DNA of 64,000 nt, taken from positions 186,001-250,000 of the forward strand of contig NZ_AP018722.1 of NCBI RefSeq assembly GCF_004001325.1. The letters run 5' to 3'. The notes below the pieces were generated by a model. It was not told where the DNA came from. It worked only from the letters and a program-made list of their open reading frames with translations, and searched no databases. The position numbers and the translations under genes were made by a program. Below, in pieces: positions 17,392 through 26,345 of the stretch. This DNA comes from Thiomicrorhabdus aquaedulcis. Its GTDB lineage: Bacteria; Pseudomonadota; Gammaproteobacteria; Thiomicrospirales; Thiomicrospiraceae. Numbering within the stretch: position 1 is the first letter of the stretch; every line of letters begins with the position of its first letter.

Positions 17392-18078
17392 TTAACGCTT
17401 TAACGCTTTTAGCCACTTCCATAAATTAAACAAACTTGCCAGTGATGCGGCCACGTAAGTCATGGCGCAGGCGCGTAATATCCTTTTGGCTATTTTTTGA
17501 TCGTTAGCGTCTAAATATCCGCCCTCTTTTAATAAAGGCAAAGCGCGATTAAAGCTGGCGTCAAACTCAACAGGCAACGTGCTTAAGTGTATAAGTACTG
17601 GAACGCCCATAGCAATAACGCCTGCGCTAAAAGTGAGTAAGCCCACCATTGGGCTGTGGGTTAAGGGAATTAAAATAGGCGTTAGCATAAGCGCAACGCC
17701 GGCAAATTTTTGCATGACCGCAGCGCGCTCAATCAACGCAGTGCGCTCTTTGAGTTGTGGATAGTCTGATTGGTCTTGCAATGCATGACCCACTTCGTGA
17801 GCGACGGTGGTAATGGCGGTTAAACTGTTGGAATGGGCGTTTAATGTAGAGATGCGCACCACTTTTTCAATGGGATCGTAATGATCACCATCGCTCGTTT
17901 CTTCAATGCGCACACCTATTAACTGATATTTTTTGACCAAGTGTTGAGCAAACTCCAGGCCTGTTCCCGGTAAAGTGGGGTGAGGAACGCGATGCTTATT
18001 AAGAATGTGTTTGGTTAAAAGACTGGGCAAAGAGGTCAGTAAAAACAGCAGTACAAAGCCTACGACTAAAAATCCCAT
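17392..18078 (-). CDS. Membrane zinc metallopeptidase, YugP family
   Basis: 228-aa membrane protein of the YugP-type neutral zinc peptidases. The metal site HEVGH lies near residue 89 (VAHEVGHALQDQ), and the third-ligand region EFDASFNRA near 169. Membrane helices are at the N-terminus, the centre (two, about 120-165) and the C-terminus. The physiological substrate is unknown for the family. It lies 11 bp downstream of the DUF255 gene on the same strand, so they are probably cotranscribed. Confidence 0.88.
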   Translation of the reverse strand: MGFLVVGFVLLFLLTSLPSLLTKHILNKHRVPHPTLPGTGLEFAQHLVKKYQLIGVRIEETSDGDHYDPIEKVVRISTLNAHSNSLTAITTVAHEVGHALQDQSDYPQLKERTALIERAAVMQKFAGVALMLTPILIPLTHSPMVGLLTFSAGVIAMGVPVLIHLSTLPVEFDASFNRALPLLKEGGYLDANDQKIAKRILRACAMTYVAASLASLFNLWKWLKALKR

Positions 18079-18089
18079 GGTGACTCCGT

Positions 18090-20006
18090 TTACGGTAAGT
18101 GGGTTGACTGACGCTCAGTGCATTGGTTTAACCGATTAAGTGCGTGCACTGTGCTGGCGTATTTTACAAGGTTTGGCGTGTCGTTTTCTAAGATTGATAA
18201 TGCACGCAGTTGGCTGTCTGGCACAGCGCACATAGCCAACCCAGCCGCACTAGGAAGTTGCTCGTCTAACAAAATCCACTGTGGTTTTTGACCGGGTAGC
18301 CTAAATGCTTGGCTGTCTTGCCAGCCATGTTCACTGTAAAACTGTGTGCTTAAAATAGCTTGAATGTGCGCAATGGCTTGGTTTACTGAGGCCAGTGAGG
18401 GGGCAGAGTCTTGCGTCAAACTTTGAGTCAAGTTATGCGCAGGTAAGTTTACTCGTTGCTTGTGTGATGCTTGCCAATCTTGTAAACCTTGCAAAACCGC
18501 AGCGTAATCGTCCAAACCTGCATTGTGTAAAAACGTACCCTGTTCACTTACTGCACGAGGCGGTGAGGCAAGCATTATTAGACGAGTTAATTGCGCGGCT
18601 AATGCATCGGCGTGCTTGGCATAGGGTAAATCAGTTTGGTTAGGTAATTGGCTGGCGTTGCTAAGCGCTGATAAAACATACCCATTCCAGCTTAAAAGGC
18701 CTTTAGCGTCACGCGGTATTTGACTGGGTAAGCTTTGTGGTTGGTTTTGCAACGTCATTTTGACGGTATTCCAAAGCGCACTAGGCAGTTTAGAATGCGG
18801 CGCAGGATGCCATCCTAGCGCATAAGGTGGACTTTGATGCAGTGACCAGGCCTGGTTAAGTTGCTTAAATTGTGTCGGGGTAAAGAGAGCGGCTAATTGT
18901 TGTGCATTAAATAGGTAGTTACCGCCTTCTTGGCCTTGCGCGTCAATGGCCGATTGGCTGCTTTGGTAAAGCTGAGTGTTAGAATCTAATAAATGTTGGT
19001 GTAGATAATTAAGGGTGCGTTGGGCAGTCATTACAAAGTCTGGCCGCTGCCAACGTGCCCCCGCCTTTAAATAGACGCTGGCTAGAAGAGCATTGGTGTA
19101 TGTCATTTTTTCAAAATGCGGCGTTTGCCATTCGGGGTCGATGCTGTAGCGATAAAATCCACCATTGATATGATCAAATAAGTGTGCAGTTTGCATGTGC
19201 TCTAGCGTGAGAATAACCCATTCCTCAATAGCACTGGGCAAGGAGTTTAAATGTACTAAAGTGTTGAGCAGTGGTGCTTCGGGAAACTTTGAAGTGCCTG
19301 TAAGCCCGCCACTTAAATCATCTATTTGGGTGCTGAGATGTGCAAACAGTTTTAGATTAAGGTTATTAATGCGCTCTGGGACGTTGGTCGCTAAAGTGGC
19401 ATGTTTGGATTGGGTTGATTGAGTAATTGATGCGTTGTGCTCGGTTTGTTCTTTTTTAGCCAAGGCTTTGAGTGTTTGAGCGTGTGTGCGCCATAGGTCA
19501 TTTAAGGTGGTAAGTCGTTGGTTAAAGTCGGCGTTGGGTTCATATAAAAAGGCATTAAGGGGTAGACCTTCAGGGGTAAGCACAACATGCAACGGCCAAC
19601 CGGCCTGACCATTGGTACGTTTGGCAAATTCCATTAAGTAACCGTCAAGCTCTGGGTGCAGTTCTCGGTCGAGTTTTACACTGATAAAATGCTGATTAAG
19701 CAGGCGCGCACTGGCTTGATTTTGATAGGTTTCCGCCTGCATTACATGACACCAATGACAAGCAAAGTAACCACTTGAAATTAAAATGAGTTTGTTTTGG
19801 GTTTGAGCCTTTTGCAACACGTCGGCACGCCAATCGAGCCAATCAACAGGGTCAAATCCGTGCATAGCCAAATACGGGCTGGCGTGTTGAGCCAATGCAT
19901 TGGGCACTTGATGCTGGGAAGAAGGATTTGAAAAACTTACTGTAGACACTAAAACTGCGCTTAAAAAAGCGCTTAATTTAAGAATTGTTTTTGCTCTTAA
20001 ATTCAT
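18090..20006 (-). CDS. Secreted DUF255 / thioredoxin-like protein (YyaL type)
   Basis: Resembles the YyaL/SPATA20 family: an N-terminal thioredoxin-fold DUF255 domain with CHWCHVM (Cys83, Cys86) followed by a long six-hairpin glycosidase-like domain (FEKMTYTNALLASVYLKAG, LLSWNGYVLSAL). Unlike most family members it begins with a signal peptide (residues 1-25, cleavage probably after TVSFS). I chose the ATG at 20006 (638 aa). A longer open frame reaching 20237 runs antiparallel-free through the tatC end and the palindrome and encodes only low-complexity sequence, so it is rejected. Function is unknown; a redox role in the periplasm is inference. Confidence 0.82.
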   Translation of the reverse strand: MNLRAKTILKLSAFLSAVLVSTVSFSNPSSQHQVPNALAQHASPYLAMHGFDPVDWLDWRADVLQKAQTQNKLILISSGYFACHWCHVMQAETYQNQASARLLNQHFISVKLDRELHPELDGYLMEFAKRTNGQAGWPLHVVLTPEGLPLNAFLYEPNADFNQRLTTLNDLWRTHAQTLKALAKKEQTEHNASITQSTQSKHATLATNVPERINNLNLKLFAHLSTQIDDLSGGLTGTSKFPEAPLLNTLVHLNSLPSAIEEWVILTLEHMQTAHLFDHINGGFYRYSIDPEWQTPHFEKMTYTNALLASVYLKAGARWQRPDFVMTAQRTLNYLHQHLLDSNTQLYQSSQSAIDAQGQEGGNYLFNAQQLAALFTPTQFKQLNQAWSLHQSPPYALGWHPAPHSKLPSALWNTVKMTLQNQPQSLPSQIPRDAKGLLSWNGYVLSALSNASQLPNQTDLPYAKHADALAAQLTRLIMLASPPRAVSEQGTFLHNAGLDDYAAVLQGLQDWQASHKQRVNLPAHNLTQSLTQDSAPSLASVNQAIAHIQAILSTQFYSEHGWQDSQAFRLPGQKPQWILLDEQLPSAAGLAMCAVPDSQLRALSILENDTPNLVKYASTVHALNRLNQCTERQSTHLP

Positions 20007-20031
20007 ACAAACCTGCGTTAAAAAACGATTG

Positions 20032-20043
20032 ACCAGGCCTGGT
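20032..20043. repeat. Intergenic palindrome copy between tatC and the DUF255 gene
   Basis: Perfect ACCAGGCCTGGT, 26 bp upstream of the DUF255 start and 60 bp after tatC. Confidence 0.9.
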
Positions 20044-20103
20044 GAGTTTATTAAAGTAGGTAAAACCGTCTGTTTAACGTTGCCGTAAGACAATATAACA
20101 ACG

Positions 20104-21249
20104 TTAAGAGGATGTGCTGCTTGGAACCGTTGCAGATGTTTTACTGACTTTAGTGCTCTCATCGTGTGCATCATCGTGTGCATCATCGTGAGGCGTATTG
20201 GTTTGAGCAAGCGGTGGAGCAGCATCGTGAGCATCATCTTGAGTTCCTTTTGCCTTTTCAGAATCAGTTTTAGCCGCTTGTTGACGAGCGGTGTATTCCT
20301 TGTCTAGCAGGCTCATATCAGAATCCATTTTTTCAAACTCTTTATCCCAGTCAAAATTGTCATTGACCTGATCAGCATAGCGATCATCAAACTCGTACTC
20401 GGGCGTTGCGGTGGTTTTTACATTGCCCGACGAAGAAGAGGGCGTTGGCGTTGTGGGCGGTGTATCCGAAGCCGTTGGGTTATCTTCATCTTGATCACCC
20501 TCTTTTACAACACGATGTTTTTTAACGTATTCACCTACCACCAAACCAACTTCAAAAAGTAGCCACATAGGTATGGCCAATAGGGCTTGAGAGATAACAT
20601 CTGGTGGGGTGAGTAACATACCAATAACAAAAGCCCCTACAATGATGTAGGGACGAGAGTGGCGCATTTTTTCAGGCGATACCATGCCCGTTAAAATAAG
20701 CAGAACGGTTATTATCGGTACTTCAAATGCCATACCAAATGAAAAAAACATTTTAATTACAAAGTCTAGGTACAGTGAGATATCCGTGGCAATGGTAACG
20801 CCATCGGGTGCGGCTTGTGACAAGAAGCCAAATACCAAAGGAAACACCACGTAATAGGCAAATAAGCCACCAGCGTAAAATAAAAACGAGCTAAAAAACA
20901 GCAGTGGCGCAACCAATTGGCGCTCATGCTTATAAAGAGCAGGTGAAATAAAACGCCATAGTTGATACAACAAATAGGGCATTGCTAAATAAATAGCCAA
21001 CACAAAGCTTAATTTAAAGGGGGTTAAAAACGGCGAGGCCACGCCAGTGGCAATCATGCTGGTGCCAGCCGGTAGGTAGCGCGTTAGCGGTTCTGAAATA
21101 TAGACGTAGATTTCGTTTGCGAACGGAAACAGAATTAAAAAGAACACAATAATGGCGATGATAGAGCGCGTAAGACTGGTTTTTAAGTCTAACAAATGCT
21201 GAATCAGCGTCATTTCTTGGTCGTTAGGGGGCAGCGCAGTGTTGCTCAT
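20104..21249 (-). CDS. tatC: Sec-independent protein translocase TatC with long acidic tail
   Basis: Core membrane receptor of the twin-arginine export system. Six membrane helices occupy residues 1-245 with family blocks LIQHLLDLKTSLTRSI, YEL-like LWRFISPALYKHERQ, FGMAFEVPI and FVIGMLLTPPDVISQ. At 381 aa it is about 130 residues longer than usual: the extra C-terminus is rich in Asp, Ser, Thr and Pro and contains the tandem DDAHDDAHD near residue 360. It is 4 bp from tatB. Tail function unknown. Confidence 0.95.
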   Translation of the reverse strand: MSNTALPPNDQEMTLIQHLLDLKTSLTRSIIAIIVFFLILFPFANEIYVYISEPLTRYLPAGTSMIATGVASPFLTPFKLSFVLAIYLAMPYLLYQLWRFISPALYKHERQLVAPLLFFSSFLFYAGGLFAYYVVFPLVFGFLSQAAPDGVTIATDISLYLDFVIKMFFSFGMAFEVPIITVLLILTGMVSPEKMRHSRPYIIVGAFVIGMLLTPPDVISQALLAIPMWLLFEVGLVVGEYVKKHRVVKEGDQDEDNPTASDTPPTTPTPSSSSGNVKTTATPEYEFDDRYADQVNDNFDWDKEFEKMDSDMSLLDKEYTARQQAAKTDSEKAKGTQDDAHDAAPPLAQTNTPHDDAHDDAHDESTKVSKTSATVPSSTSS

Positions 21250-21253
21250 AAAA

Positions 21254-21775
21254 TTAACTTTTTGAACTGTCTAAACCAGGTTGCAGCACTTTTTCAGGCT
21301 TTAACTCGGTCGTCGGGGCGGAAGACTTAGGATTGGTGTCGGCGGTTTTAGGCGTCTGAACCACTGGTTGTTCAATAGGCGTTGTTTGAACTGCTGGCGT
21401 GGCTTTAGGCGGTTCGGGCGCTCGATTAAATTGACTGCTTGCTGAATCAATTTGCTCTTCTTCGGGCACAACCGTACCGCCAAATGGACGCTGAAACTCT
21501 TCAAGCTTTAAGCCGTCGCCAAAATTTAAACCACTTTGTAGGTCTTTGTGAATGCGTTCAATGCTGTTTTTTTCGGCTTCTAAATTCATCGACTGCTGAA
21601 AATCTCGAATGGTTTCTTGAACTTGGCCTTCTTCTTTTACCGAGTTAATAAAACGTCGCATTTTACCGGCAAATCGACCGATAGAGCGTGCTACTTCGGG
21701 CATACGCTCAGGGCCAATAACCAGTAAGGCGATAATTAACACGAGTAATACTTCTAAAAAACCAATATCAAACAT
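21254..21775 (-). CDS. tatB: Sec-independent protein translocase TatB
   Basis: Substrate-receptor partner of TatC. N-terminal membrane helix with the TatB block FDIGFLEVLLVLIIALLVIG followed by PERMPEVARSIGRFAGKMRR amphipathic helix and then a Pro/Thr/Gln-rich tail. 173 aa, a normal length. Starts 86 bp after tatA in the same direction. The Glu after the membrane helix start (LEV) distinguishes it from TatA. Confidence 0.94.
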   Translation of the reverse strand: MFDIGFLEVLLVLIIALLVIGPERMPEVARSIGRFAGKMRRFINSVKEEGQVQETIRDFQQSMNLEAEKNSIERIHKDLQSGLNFGDGLKLEEFQRPFGGTVVPEEEQIDSASSQFNRAPEPPKATPAVQTTPIEQPVVQTPKTADTNPKSSAPTTELKPEKVLQPGLDSSKS

Positions 21776-21861
21776 TGAGTTTCAACTTGTTAGTGAGATG
21801 TGCCGTGAGCTAAAAAAAGCAAAAAGAAAAGTACAATCAGCTTATGGTTTGCTTAGAGTTA

Positions 21862-22143
21862 TTAAACCTTGTCTTTAAATTCGGTTGGTTTAACGTCACC
21901 TGGTTTAATTTCTGCGGCTTTCTTTTCTTCAGCTACTACGTCAAAAACGTTTTCGCCGTCTTTCTTTTCTAGTTTTTGTTCAGCCACGGCAAGGTCTTTT
22001 TTCTCTTCTTCGTCTTTAACCGAACTTTTAAAACCTTTAATAGCTGCACCCAAATCGCTTCCGACGTTTTTTAGGCGTTTTGCGCCAAACAGTACTAATA
22101 CGATGGCTAAAATAATAAGTAATTGCCAAATGCTGATGCCCAT
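21862..22143 (-). CDS. tatA: Sec-independent protein translocase TatA
   Basis: Pore-forming subunit. Opens [20 protein letters not shown] with the [14 protein letters not shown] hinge and amphipathic helix, then a Lys/Glu-rich tail ([14 protein letters not shown]). 93 aa. First of tatABC; about 200 bp separate it from hinT upstream, which may hold a separate promoter. Confidence 0.95.
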   Translation of the reverse strand: MGISIWQLLIILAIVLVLFGAKRLKNVGSDLGAAIKGFKSSVKDEEEKKDLAVAEQKLEKKDGENVFDVVAEEKKAAEIKPGDVKPTEFKDKV

Positions 22144-22341
22144 GATGTTGCTCCGTTGTGAGTGACTTTATTGAATAAGCCATTCGGTTTATATAATTAA
22201 CCGTCGTGATTAACTGTCGTGTTATGTAGGCGCAGGCTAAGTGCGACGGGCGCATTAAACCAACTGTTTTTTAATAGCCGCTAATGATAGCAAATTTAAA
22301 ATGCAAATTTAGTAATTTGAATACATTAAATCTTGGGCGTA

Positions 22342-22662
22342 TTACTGGCCTAAAAGGTGAATGTGAATGTGAAACACCTCTTGTCCACCGCTTTCTCCGG
22401 TGTTGATTTGAGTTTTAAAACCGTCTAATCCTTGTGATTGGGCAATTTGTGGCAGTAACAGCATCATGTGACCCATGACGTCTTTGTCGTCTGGGGTTAA
22501 ATCGAATAAAGTGGCAATGGGTTTTTTGGGAATGATTAATAAGTGCACTCGGGCTTTGGGATTGATGTCGTTAATAACAATGCATTTTTCGTCTTCATGA
22601 ATAAAAGTGGCCGGAATTTCACGGTCGATAATTTTGCTGAAGATACTTTTTTCAGGTGACAT
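22342..22662 (-). CDS. hinT: HIT-family nucleotide-binding protein (HinT type)
   Basis: Small histidine-triad purine phosphoramidase. The HIHIH motif is at residues 98-102 close to the C-terminus. The N-terminal block SIFSKIIDREIPATFIHEDE and the NDINPKARVHLLIIPK strand are typical. 106 aa. Located between hisE and tatA, the common gammaproteobacterial order. Confidence 0.93.
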   Translation of the reverse strand: MSPEKSIFSKIIDREIPATFIHEDEKCIVINDINPKARVHLLIIPKKPIATLFDLTPDDKDVMGHMMLLLPQIAQSQGLDGFKTQINTGESGGQEVFHIHIHLLGQ

Positions 22663-22701
22663 AGTGGGTTCCTTGCTGCTGACTGTATTTGAATGTGTGG
22701 C

Positions 22702-23037
22702 TTATTTCGCGACCGAGCGACTGGCTTTTTCATCCAGGCCTGACAACCCGAAACGGCGTTGCAGTTCGCGGGTTACGTCATCGCTTGATAGGTTTTGATG
22801 TGCCAATAACACCAGGGTGTGAAACCACAGGTCGGCTACTTCGTATACTAGGTGGTCGGTATCGCCGTTGTGTTCAAGGTCTTTGGCGGCCATGATGGTT
22901 TCGACGGCTTCCTCACCGACCTTTTTAAGGATTTTTTCGAGGCCTTTATGGTAAAGACTGGCCACATAAGAGCTGTCGGGCGATTGGTTTTTACGCGATT
23001 CTAAAATCGCATCGAGTTGTTTTAAAATATCGCTCAT
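22702..23037 (-). CDS. hisE: Phosphoribosyl-ATP pyrophosphatase
   Basis: Second step of histidine synthesis, hydrolysing phosphoribosyl-ATP. All-alpha MazG-like fold; the metal-binding helix [13 protein letters not shown] is near residue 40, and [15 protein letters not shown] follows. 111 aa, the stand-alone form. Start overlaps the hisF stop by 4 bp. The partner activity HisI is not encoded in this window. A palindrome core is near its 3' end (22735), read as SGL. Confidence 0.95.
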   Translation of the reverse strand: MSDILKQLDAILESRKNQSPDSSYVASLYHKGLEKILKKVGEEAVETIMAAKDLEHNGDTDHLVYEVADLWFHTLVLLAHQNLSSDDVTRELQRRFGLSGLDEKASRSVAK

Positions 23038-23807
23038 AGTCGAACCTCGATGCCTTCTGCTTGCATGGCCAGTTTGGCCTCTTGGATGGTGTGTTGGCCA
23101 AAGTGAAAAATGCTGGCGGCCAGAACTGCTTCTGCGTGACCTTGGGTAATGCCTTGGGCAAGGTGGCTTAGCTCACCTACACCGCCCGAGGCGATGACCG
23201 GGATTTTAACACTGTCGGCAATGGCGCGGGTCAGTTCTAAATCAAAGCCAATTTTGGTGCCATCGCGATCCATGCTGGTAATAAGCAGTTCACCCGCGCC
23301 CAGTTGCGCCATACGAATCGCCCATTCTACTGCGTCAATGCCAGTGGCTTTTCGTCCACCGTGGGTAAAGATTTCCCATTTATCGGCTTCAGGGGGCTGG
23401 CTGACTTTTTTGGCGTCAATCGCCACCACAATGCATTGCGAGCCAAAGGTGTCGGCGGCTTCTTTAACGAAACCCGGGTTAAAAATGGCGGCCGAGTTGA
23501 TTGAGACTTTGTCGGCGCCGGCGTTGAGCATGGTGCGAATGTCGTCAATGCAGCGAATGCCGCCACCCACTGTAAGGGGAATAAACACCTGGCTGGCGAC
23601 TTGTTCTACCATGTGTACCGTGGTGTTGCGATTGTCGGCGGTGGCGGTGATGTCTAAAAAGGTAATTTCATCTGCGCCTTGTGCGTCGTAGCGTTTGGCG
23701 ATTTCGACCGGGCAGCCGGCGTCACGAATGTCTAAAAACTGTACGCCTTTTACCACGCGACCGTTATCAACGTCTAGGCAAGGAATGATGCGTTTGGCAA
23801 GCGTCAT
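23034..23807 (-). CDS. hisF: Imidazole glycerol phosphate synthase, cyclase subunit
   Basis: TIM-barrel cyclase that uses ammonia from HisH to form imidazole glycerol phosphate and AICAR. N-terminal catalytic Asp12 in [16 protein letters not shown]; the second catalytic Asp is in VVAIDAKK near 131. [12 protein letters not shown] and VIASGGVG are conserved. 257 aa, full length. Separated from hisA by 62 bp that contain a palindrome copy. Confidence 0.97.
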   Translation of the reverse strand: MTLAKRIIPCLDVDNGRVVKGVQFLDIRDAGCPVEIAKRYDAQGADEITFLDITATADNRNTTVHMVEQVASQVFIPLTVGGGIRCIDDIRTMLNAGADKVSINSAAIFNPGFVKEAADTFGSQCIVVAIDAKKVSQPPEADKWEIFTHGGRKATGIDAVEWAIRMAQLGAGELLITSMDRDGTKIGFDLELTRAIADSVKIPVIASGGVGELSHLAQGITQGHAEAVLAASIFHFGQHTIQEAKLAMQAEGIEVRL

Positions 23808-23841
23808 AGTAAATTCCTAAAATTAATATAAAAAGCCTTTG

Positions 23842-23853
23842 ACCAGGCCTGGT
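23842..23853. repeat. Intergenic palindrome copy between hisA and hisF
   Basis: Perfect ACCAGGCCTGGT in the 62-bp gap inside the his operon. Confidence 0.9.
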
Positions 23854-23869
23854 AAGTTACGTTTATGGT

Positions 23870-24619
23870 TTAAACCGATTTGTACGGTGACAAGCTGTCG
23901 GATAACGCTTGGCCTTCTTTAAAGTTTAATGTGCCTTCGTAGATGGCGCGTCCAGTAATAGCGCCACTGACGCCGTCGGCTTCAATTTTGGCTAGGCCGC
24001 GAATGTCGTCTAAATTGGTGATGCCGCCCGAGGCGATAATAGGAATGCGCAAGGCTTTGGCTAAGGCTTGTGTGGCTTCAATATTAACCCCTTGCATCAT
24101 GCCATCGCGGCCAATGTCGGTGTAAATAATGGCTTCTACACCGTCGTTTTCAAATTGTTTGCCGAGTTCGGTGACTTCAAACTGAGTGACTTCAGCCCAG
24201 CCATTGATGGCCACCATGCCGTTTACCGCGTCTAAACCAACCATAATGTGGCCTGGAAACGCTTGACAGGCTTGCGCGACAAATTGGGGGTTGTGTACCG
24301 CTTGAGTACCAATAATGCAGTAACTTACGCCGGCGTTTAAATAGGCTTCGATGGTTTTTAGGTCGCGAATGCCGCCGCCAATTTGAATGGGCAGGTCGGG
24401 GTACGCTTCGCGCACTTGATAGACCGCTCCACCATTGACCGGCTTGCCTTCAAATGCACCGTTTAAATCGACCATGTGCAAGCGGCGCGCGCCTTCGTTT
24501 ACCCAGCGTTGCGCCATGGCGACAATGTCGCCCGAAAAAACGGTGGCGTCTTCCATAATGCCTTGACGTAAACGAACGCATTGGCCATCTTTAAGGTCGA
24601 TTGCGGGAATTAGTAACAT
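23870..24619 (-). CDS. hisA: Phosphoribosylformimino-5-aminoimidazole carboxamide ribotide isomerase
   Basis: TIM-barrel isomerase of histidine synthesis. Catalytic Asp8 in [13 protein letters not shown] and the second Asp in [12 protein letters not shown] near 128; [13 protein letters not shown] and QIGGGIRDL are family blocks. 249 aa, full length. Between hisH and hisF in the expected order. Confidence 0.97.
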   Translation of the reverse strand: MLLIPAIDLKDGQCVRLRQGIMEDATVFSGDIVAMAQRWVNEGARRLHMVDLNGAFEGKPVNGGAVYQVREAYPDLPIQIGGGIRDLKTIEAYLNAGVSYCIIGTQAVHNPQFVAQACQAFPGHIMVGLDAVNGMVAINGWAEVTQFEVTELGKQFENDGVEAIIYTDIGRDGMMQGVNIEATQALAKALRIPIIASGGITNLDDIRGLAKIEADGVSGAITGRAIYEGTLNFKEGQALSDSLSPYKSV

Positions 24620-24671
24620 AGTGACACCCTTGAAAATTTGAATTTATAAAATAGTTAAACTGTTTTAAGGG

Positions 24672-25313
24672 TTACGGTTGGCCGTTCCACGCTAAAAAGT
24701 TTTTAAACAGTTGTAAGCCACCATCGGCACTTTTTTCGGGATGTGCTTGAATGGCAAACAGGTTTTTGTGGCTTAATACTGACGCAAATTCAATGCCGTG
24801 TGTGGTGGTGCCACACACGATGTGCTGGTTTTGCGGCTGCACATAGTAGCTGTGTACAAAGTAAAAGCGACTGTCTTGGTGAATGTTGTGCCACAGCGGG
24901 TGCGCTTGAGTTTGGTGAATTTGATTCCAACCCATATGCGGAATTTTAAGGGTGCTGTTGGTGTCAAACTCAAAGTGTTTGACCAGGCCTGGTAACACCC
25001 TCAAACAGTCGATTCCAGCGTTTTCATCGCTGTGTGTCATTAATACTTGCAGCCCCATGCAGATGCCTAAAAACGGTTTTTCTTGCGCGGCTTTTTGAAT
25101 AGGGTGAATCATGCCGGTGTCGAGCAATGCGCCCATACACGCTTTGGCCGCACCTTGCCCCGGAAAAATGACCGCATCAGCGTTTTCAATGTCGTCGGGG
25201 TGTTGTGTTACTAAAATACGGGTGTTCGCGTCGGCCATGTGTTCGGCGGCTTTGGCGACCGAGCGCAAATTTCCCATGCCGTAATCGACTACGGCCACCA
25301 ATTTTTGATTCAT
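24672..25313 (-). CDS. hisH: Imidazole glycerol phosphate synthase, glutaminase subunit
   Basis: Class I glutamine amidotransferase supplying ammonia to HisF. Nucleophile Cys85 in FLGICMGLQVLM; the His/Glu pair is in AIQAHPEKS near residue 190; oxyanion-side motif FPGQGAAKACM near 50. 213 aa. Start lies directly at the hisB stop. Palindrome at 24982 read as PGL. Confidence 0.96.
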   Translation of the reverse strand: MNQKLVAVVDYGMGNLRSVAKAAEHMADANTRILVTQHPDDIENADAVIFPGQGAAKACMGALLDTGMIHPIQKAAQEKPFLGICMGLQVLMTHSDENAGIDCLRVLPGLVKHFEFDTNSTLKIPHMGWNQIHQTQAHPLWHNIHQDSRFYFVHSYYVQPQNQHIVCGTTTHGIEFASVLSHKNLFAIQAHPEKSADGGLQLFKNFLAWNGQP

Positions 25314-25900
25314 TTACAACGATCCCTTGGTGGATGGCATTTTACCTGCCATTCGTTCGTCGGGCGATAAGGCCATGCGTAAAGCGCGGCCAAACGCTTT
25401 AAAAATAGTTTCGGCTTGGTGGTGCGAGTTGTGGCCACGCAGGCAATCAATGTGCACGGTGGCTTTGGCGTGATTGACAAAGCCTTGAAAAAATTCAAAC
25501 ACCAATTCGGTTTCAAATTGACCAATGGTTTCACGGGTAAAGTCGGCATTAAAGACCAGGCCTGGTCGGCCTGAAAGGTCGATGACCACGCGCGACAGCG
25601 CTTCATCTAACGGCACATAAGCGTGACCATAACGGGTAATGCCTTTTTTATCGCCAACGGCTTGATCAATTGCTTGACCCAACGTAATGCCTACGTCTTC
25701 GACGGTGTGGTGGTCGTCAATGTGATTGTCGCCTAAGGCCGTAATGTCCAGGTCAATCATGCCGTGGCGGGCAATTTGGTCTAGCATGTGTTCAAAAAAG
25801 GTACACCGGTTTTTAGGTTGGCTATGCCTTCACCGTCTAGGTTTACTGCAATTTTAATTTGGGTTTCAAGGGTGTTGCGCTCAATGGTTGCCGTACGCAT
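25314..25900 (-). pseudogene. hisB: Imidazoleglycerol-phosphate dehydratase, one base short
   Basis: Sixth step of histidine synthesis. The ATG at 25900 opens [16 protein letters not shown] and reads normally to TGVP, then shifts frame; the rest resumes as [16 protein letters not shown] with metal-binding DDHHTVED and GHNSHHQAE. The break is in a run of six A's at 25794-25799 (T on the coding strand) where seven would give PFFEHMLDQ. The span is 587 bp, and one added base gives 195 aa, the normal length of monofunctional HisB. Because the flanking his genes are intact and the downstream frame is well conserved, an assembly base-call error is the likeliest cause. Confidence 0.9.
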
Positions 25901-26195
25901 AAGAGAGTCCTTAGAGTTAAAGTCCGCCTATAATAACTGAAAAGATGGGTTATTTATATCGCGAGTTTGCGTAAGTTAAGGTTGCATTAAGCTGTTTAGG
26001 ATTAGTGAGAAGGGATAAGTGGAGGCTAAGTAGGGCATATAAGCAGTCGCTGGATGTTAATGATAAGGAAAAGTGATATGCCCTCATAAATAATTTTAGG
26101 CATGCAATAAGGGCATTCTTTTGGGATAATGCGAAGGATTTTTTAAACCGTCTGACTTTTTATTAAGGTTTTAGAAATTTAATCCATGTGATTAC
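25901..26195. other. Intergenic region between his and cco operons
   Basis: Divergent promoter region; AT-rich, no gene seen. The his operon promoter must lie at the left side, but no clear box is recognised. The FNR box and promoter of the oxidase operon lie to the right. Confidence 0.5.
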
Positions 26196-26209
26196 TTGAT
26201 ATGGATCAA
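26196..26209. promoter_or_regulatory. FNR/Anr-type box upstream of ccoN
   Basis: TTGATATGGATCAA matches the FNR consensus TTGAT-N4-ATCAA exactly. Its centre is 61.5 bases before the transcription start predicted from the TATAAT at 26252, the class I activator position. This implies induction of the cbb3 oxidase at low oxygen. Confidence 0.88.
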
Positions 26210-26251
26210 GTTTTTAAAATTCATTTGACTACGGCTGGCAACAAGGCAAGG

Positions 26252-26257
26252 TATAAT
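26252..26257 (+). promoter_or_regulatory. Probable -10 box of the ccoN promoter
   Basis: Perfect TATAAT, 88 bases before the ccoN ATG. No good -35 box at 17-bp spacing, as expected for an activator-dependent promoter. Confidence 0.65.
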
Positions 26258-26345
26258 TTTTTGCTGAGGAGTCCTGTTTGTTTGGTCAAAAAACTTAAGA
26301 CAAATTTGGGCAAAGACTTTAAGACTAGTAAGGGGAATCCGGCTG

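Noticed and set aside
18090-20237. Longer start for the DUF255 protein
   Set aside because: The extra 77 residues overlap the tatC end and its DNA repeats, are low complexity (MMHTMMHTM), and precede a clear signal peptide with a usable ATG at 20006.
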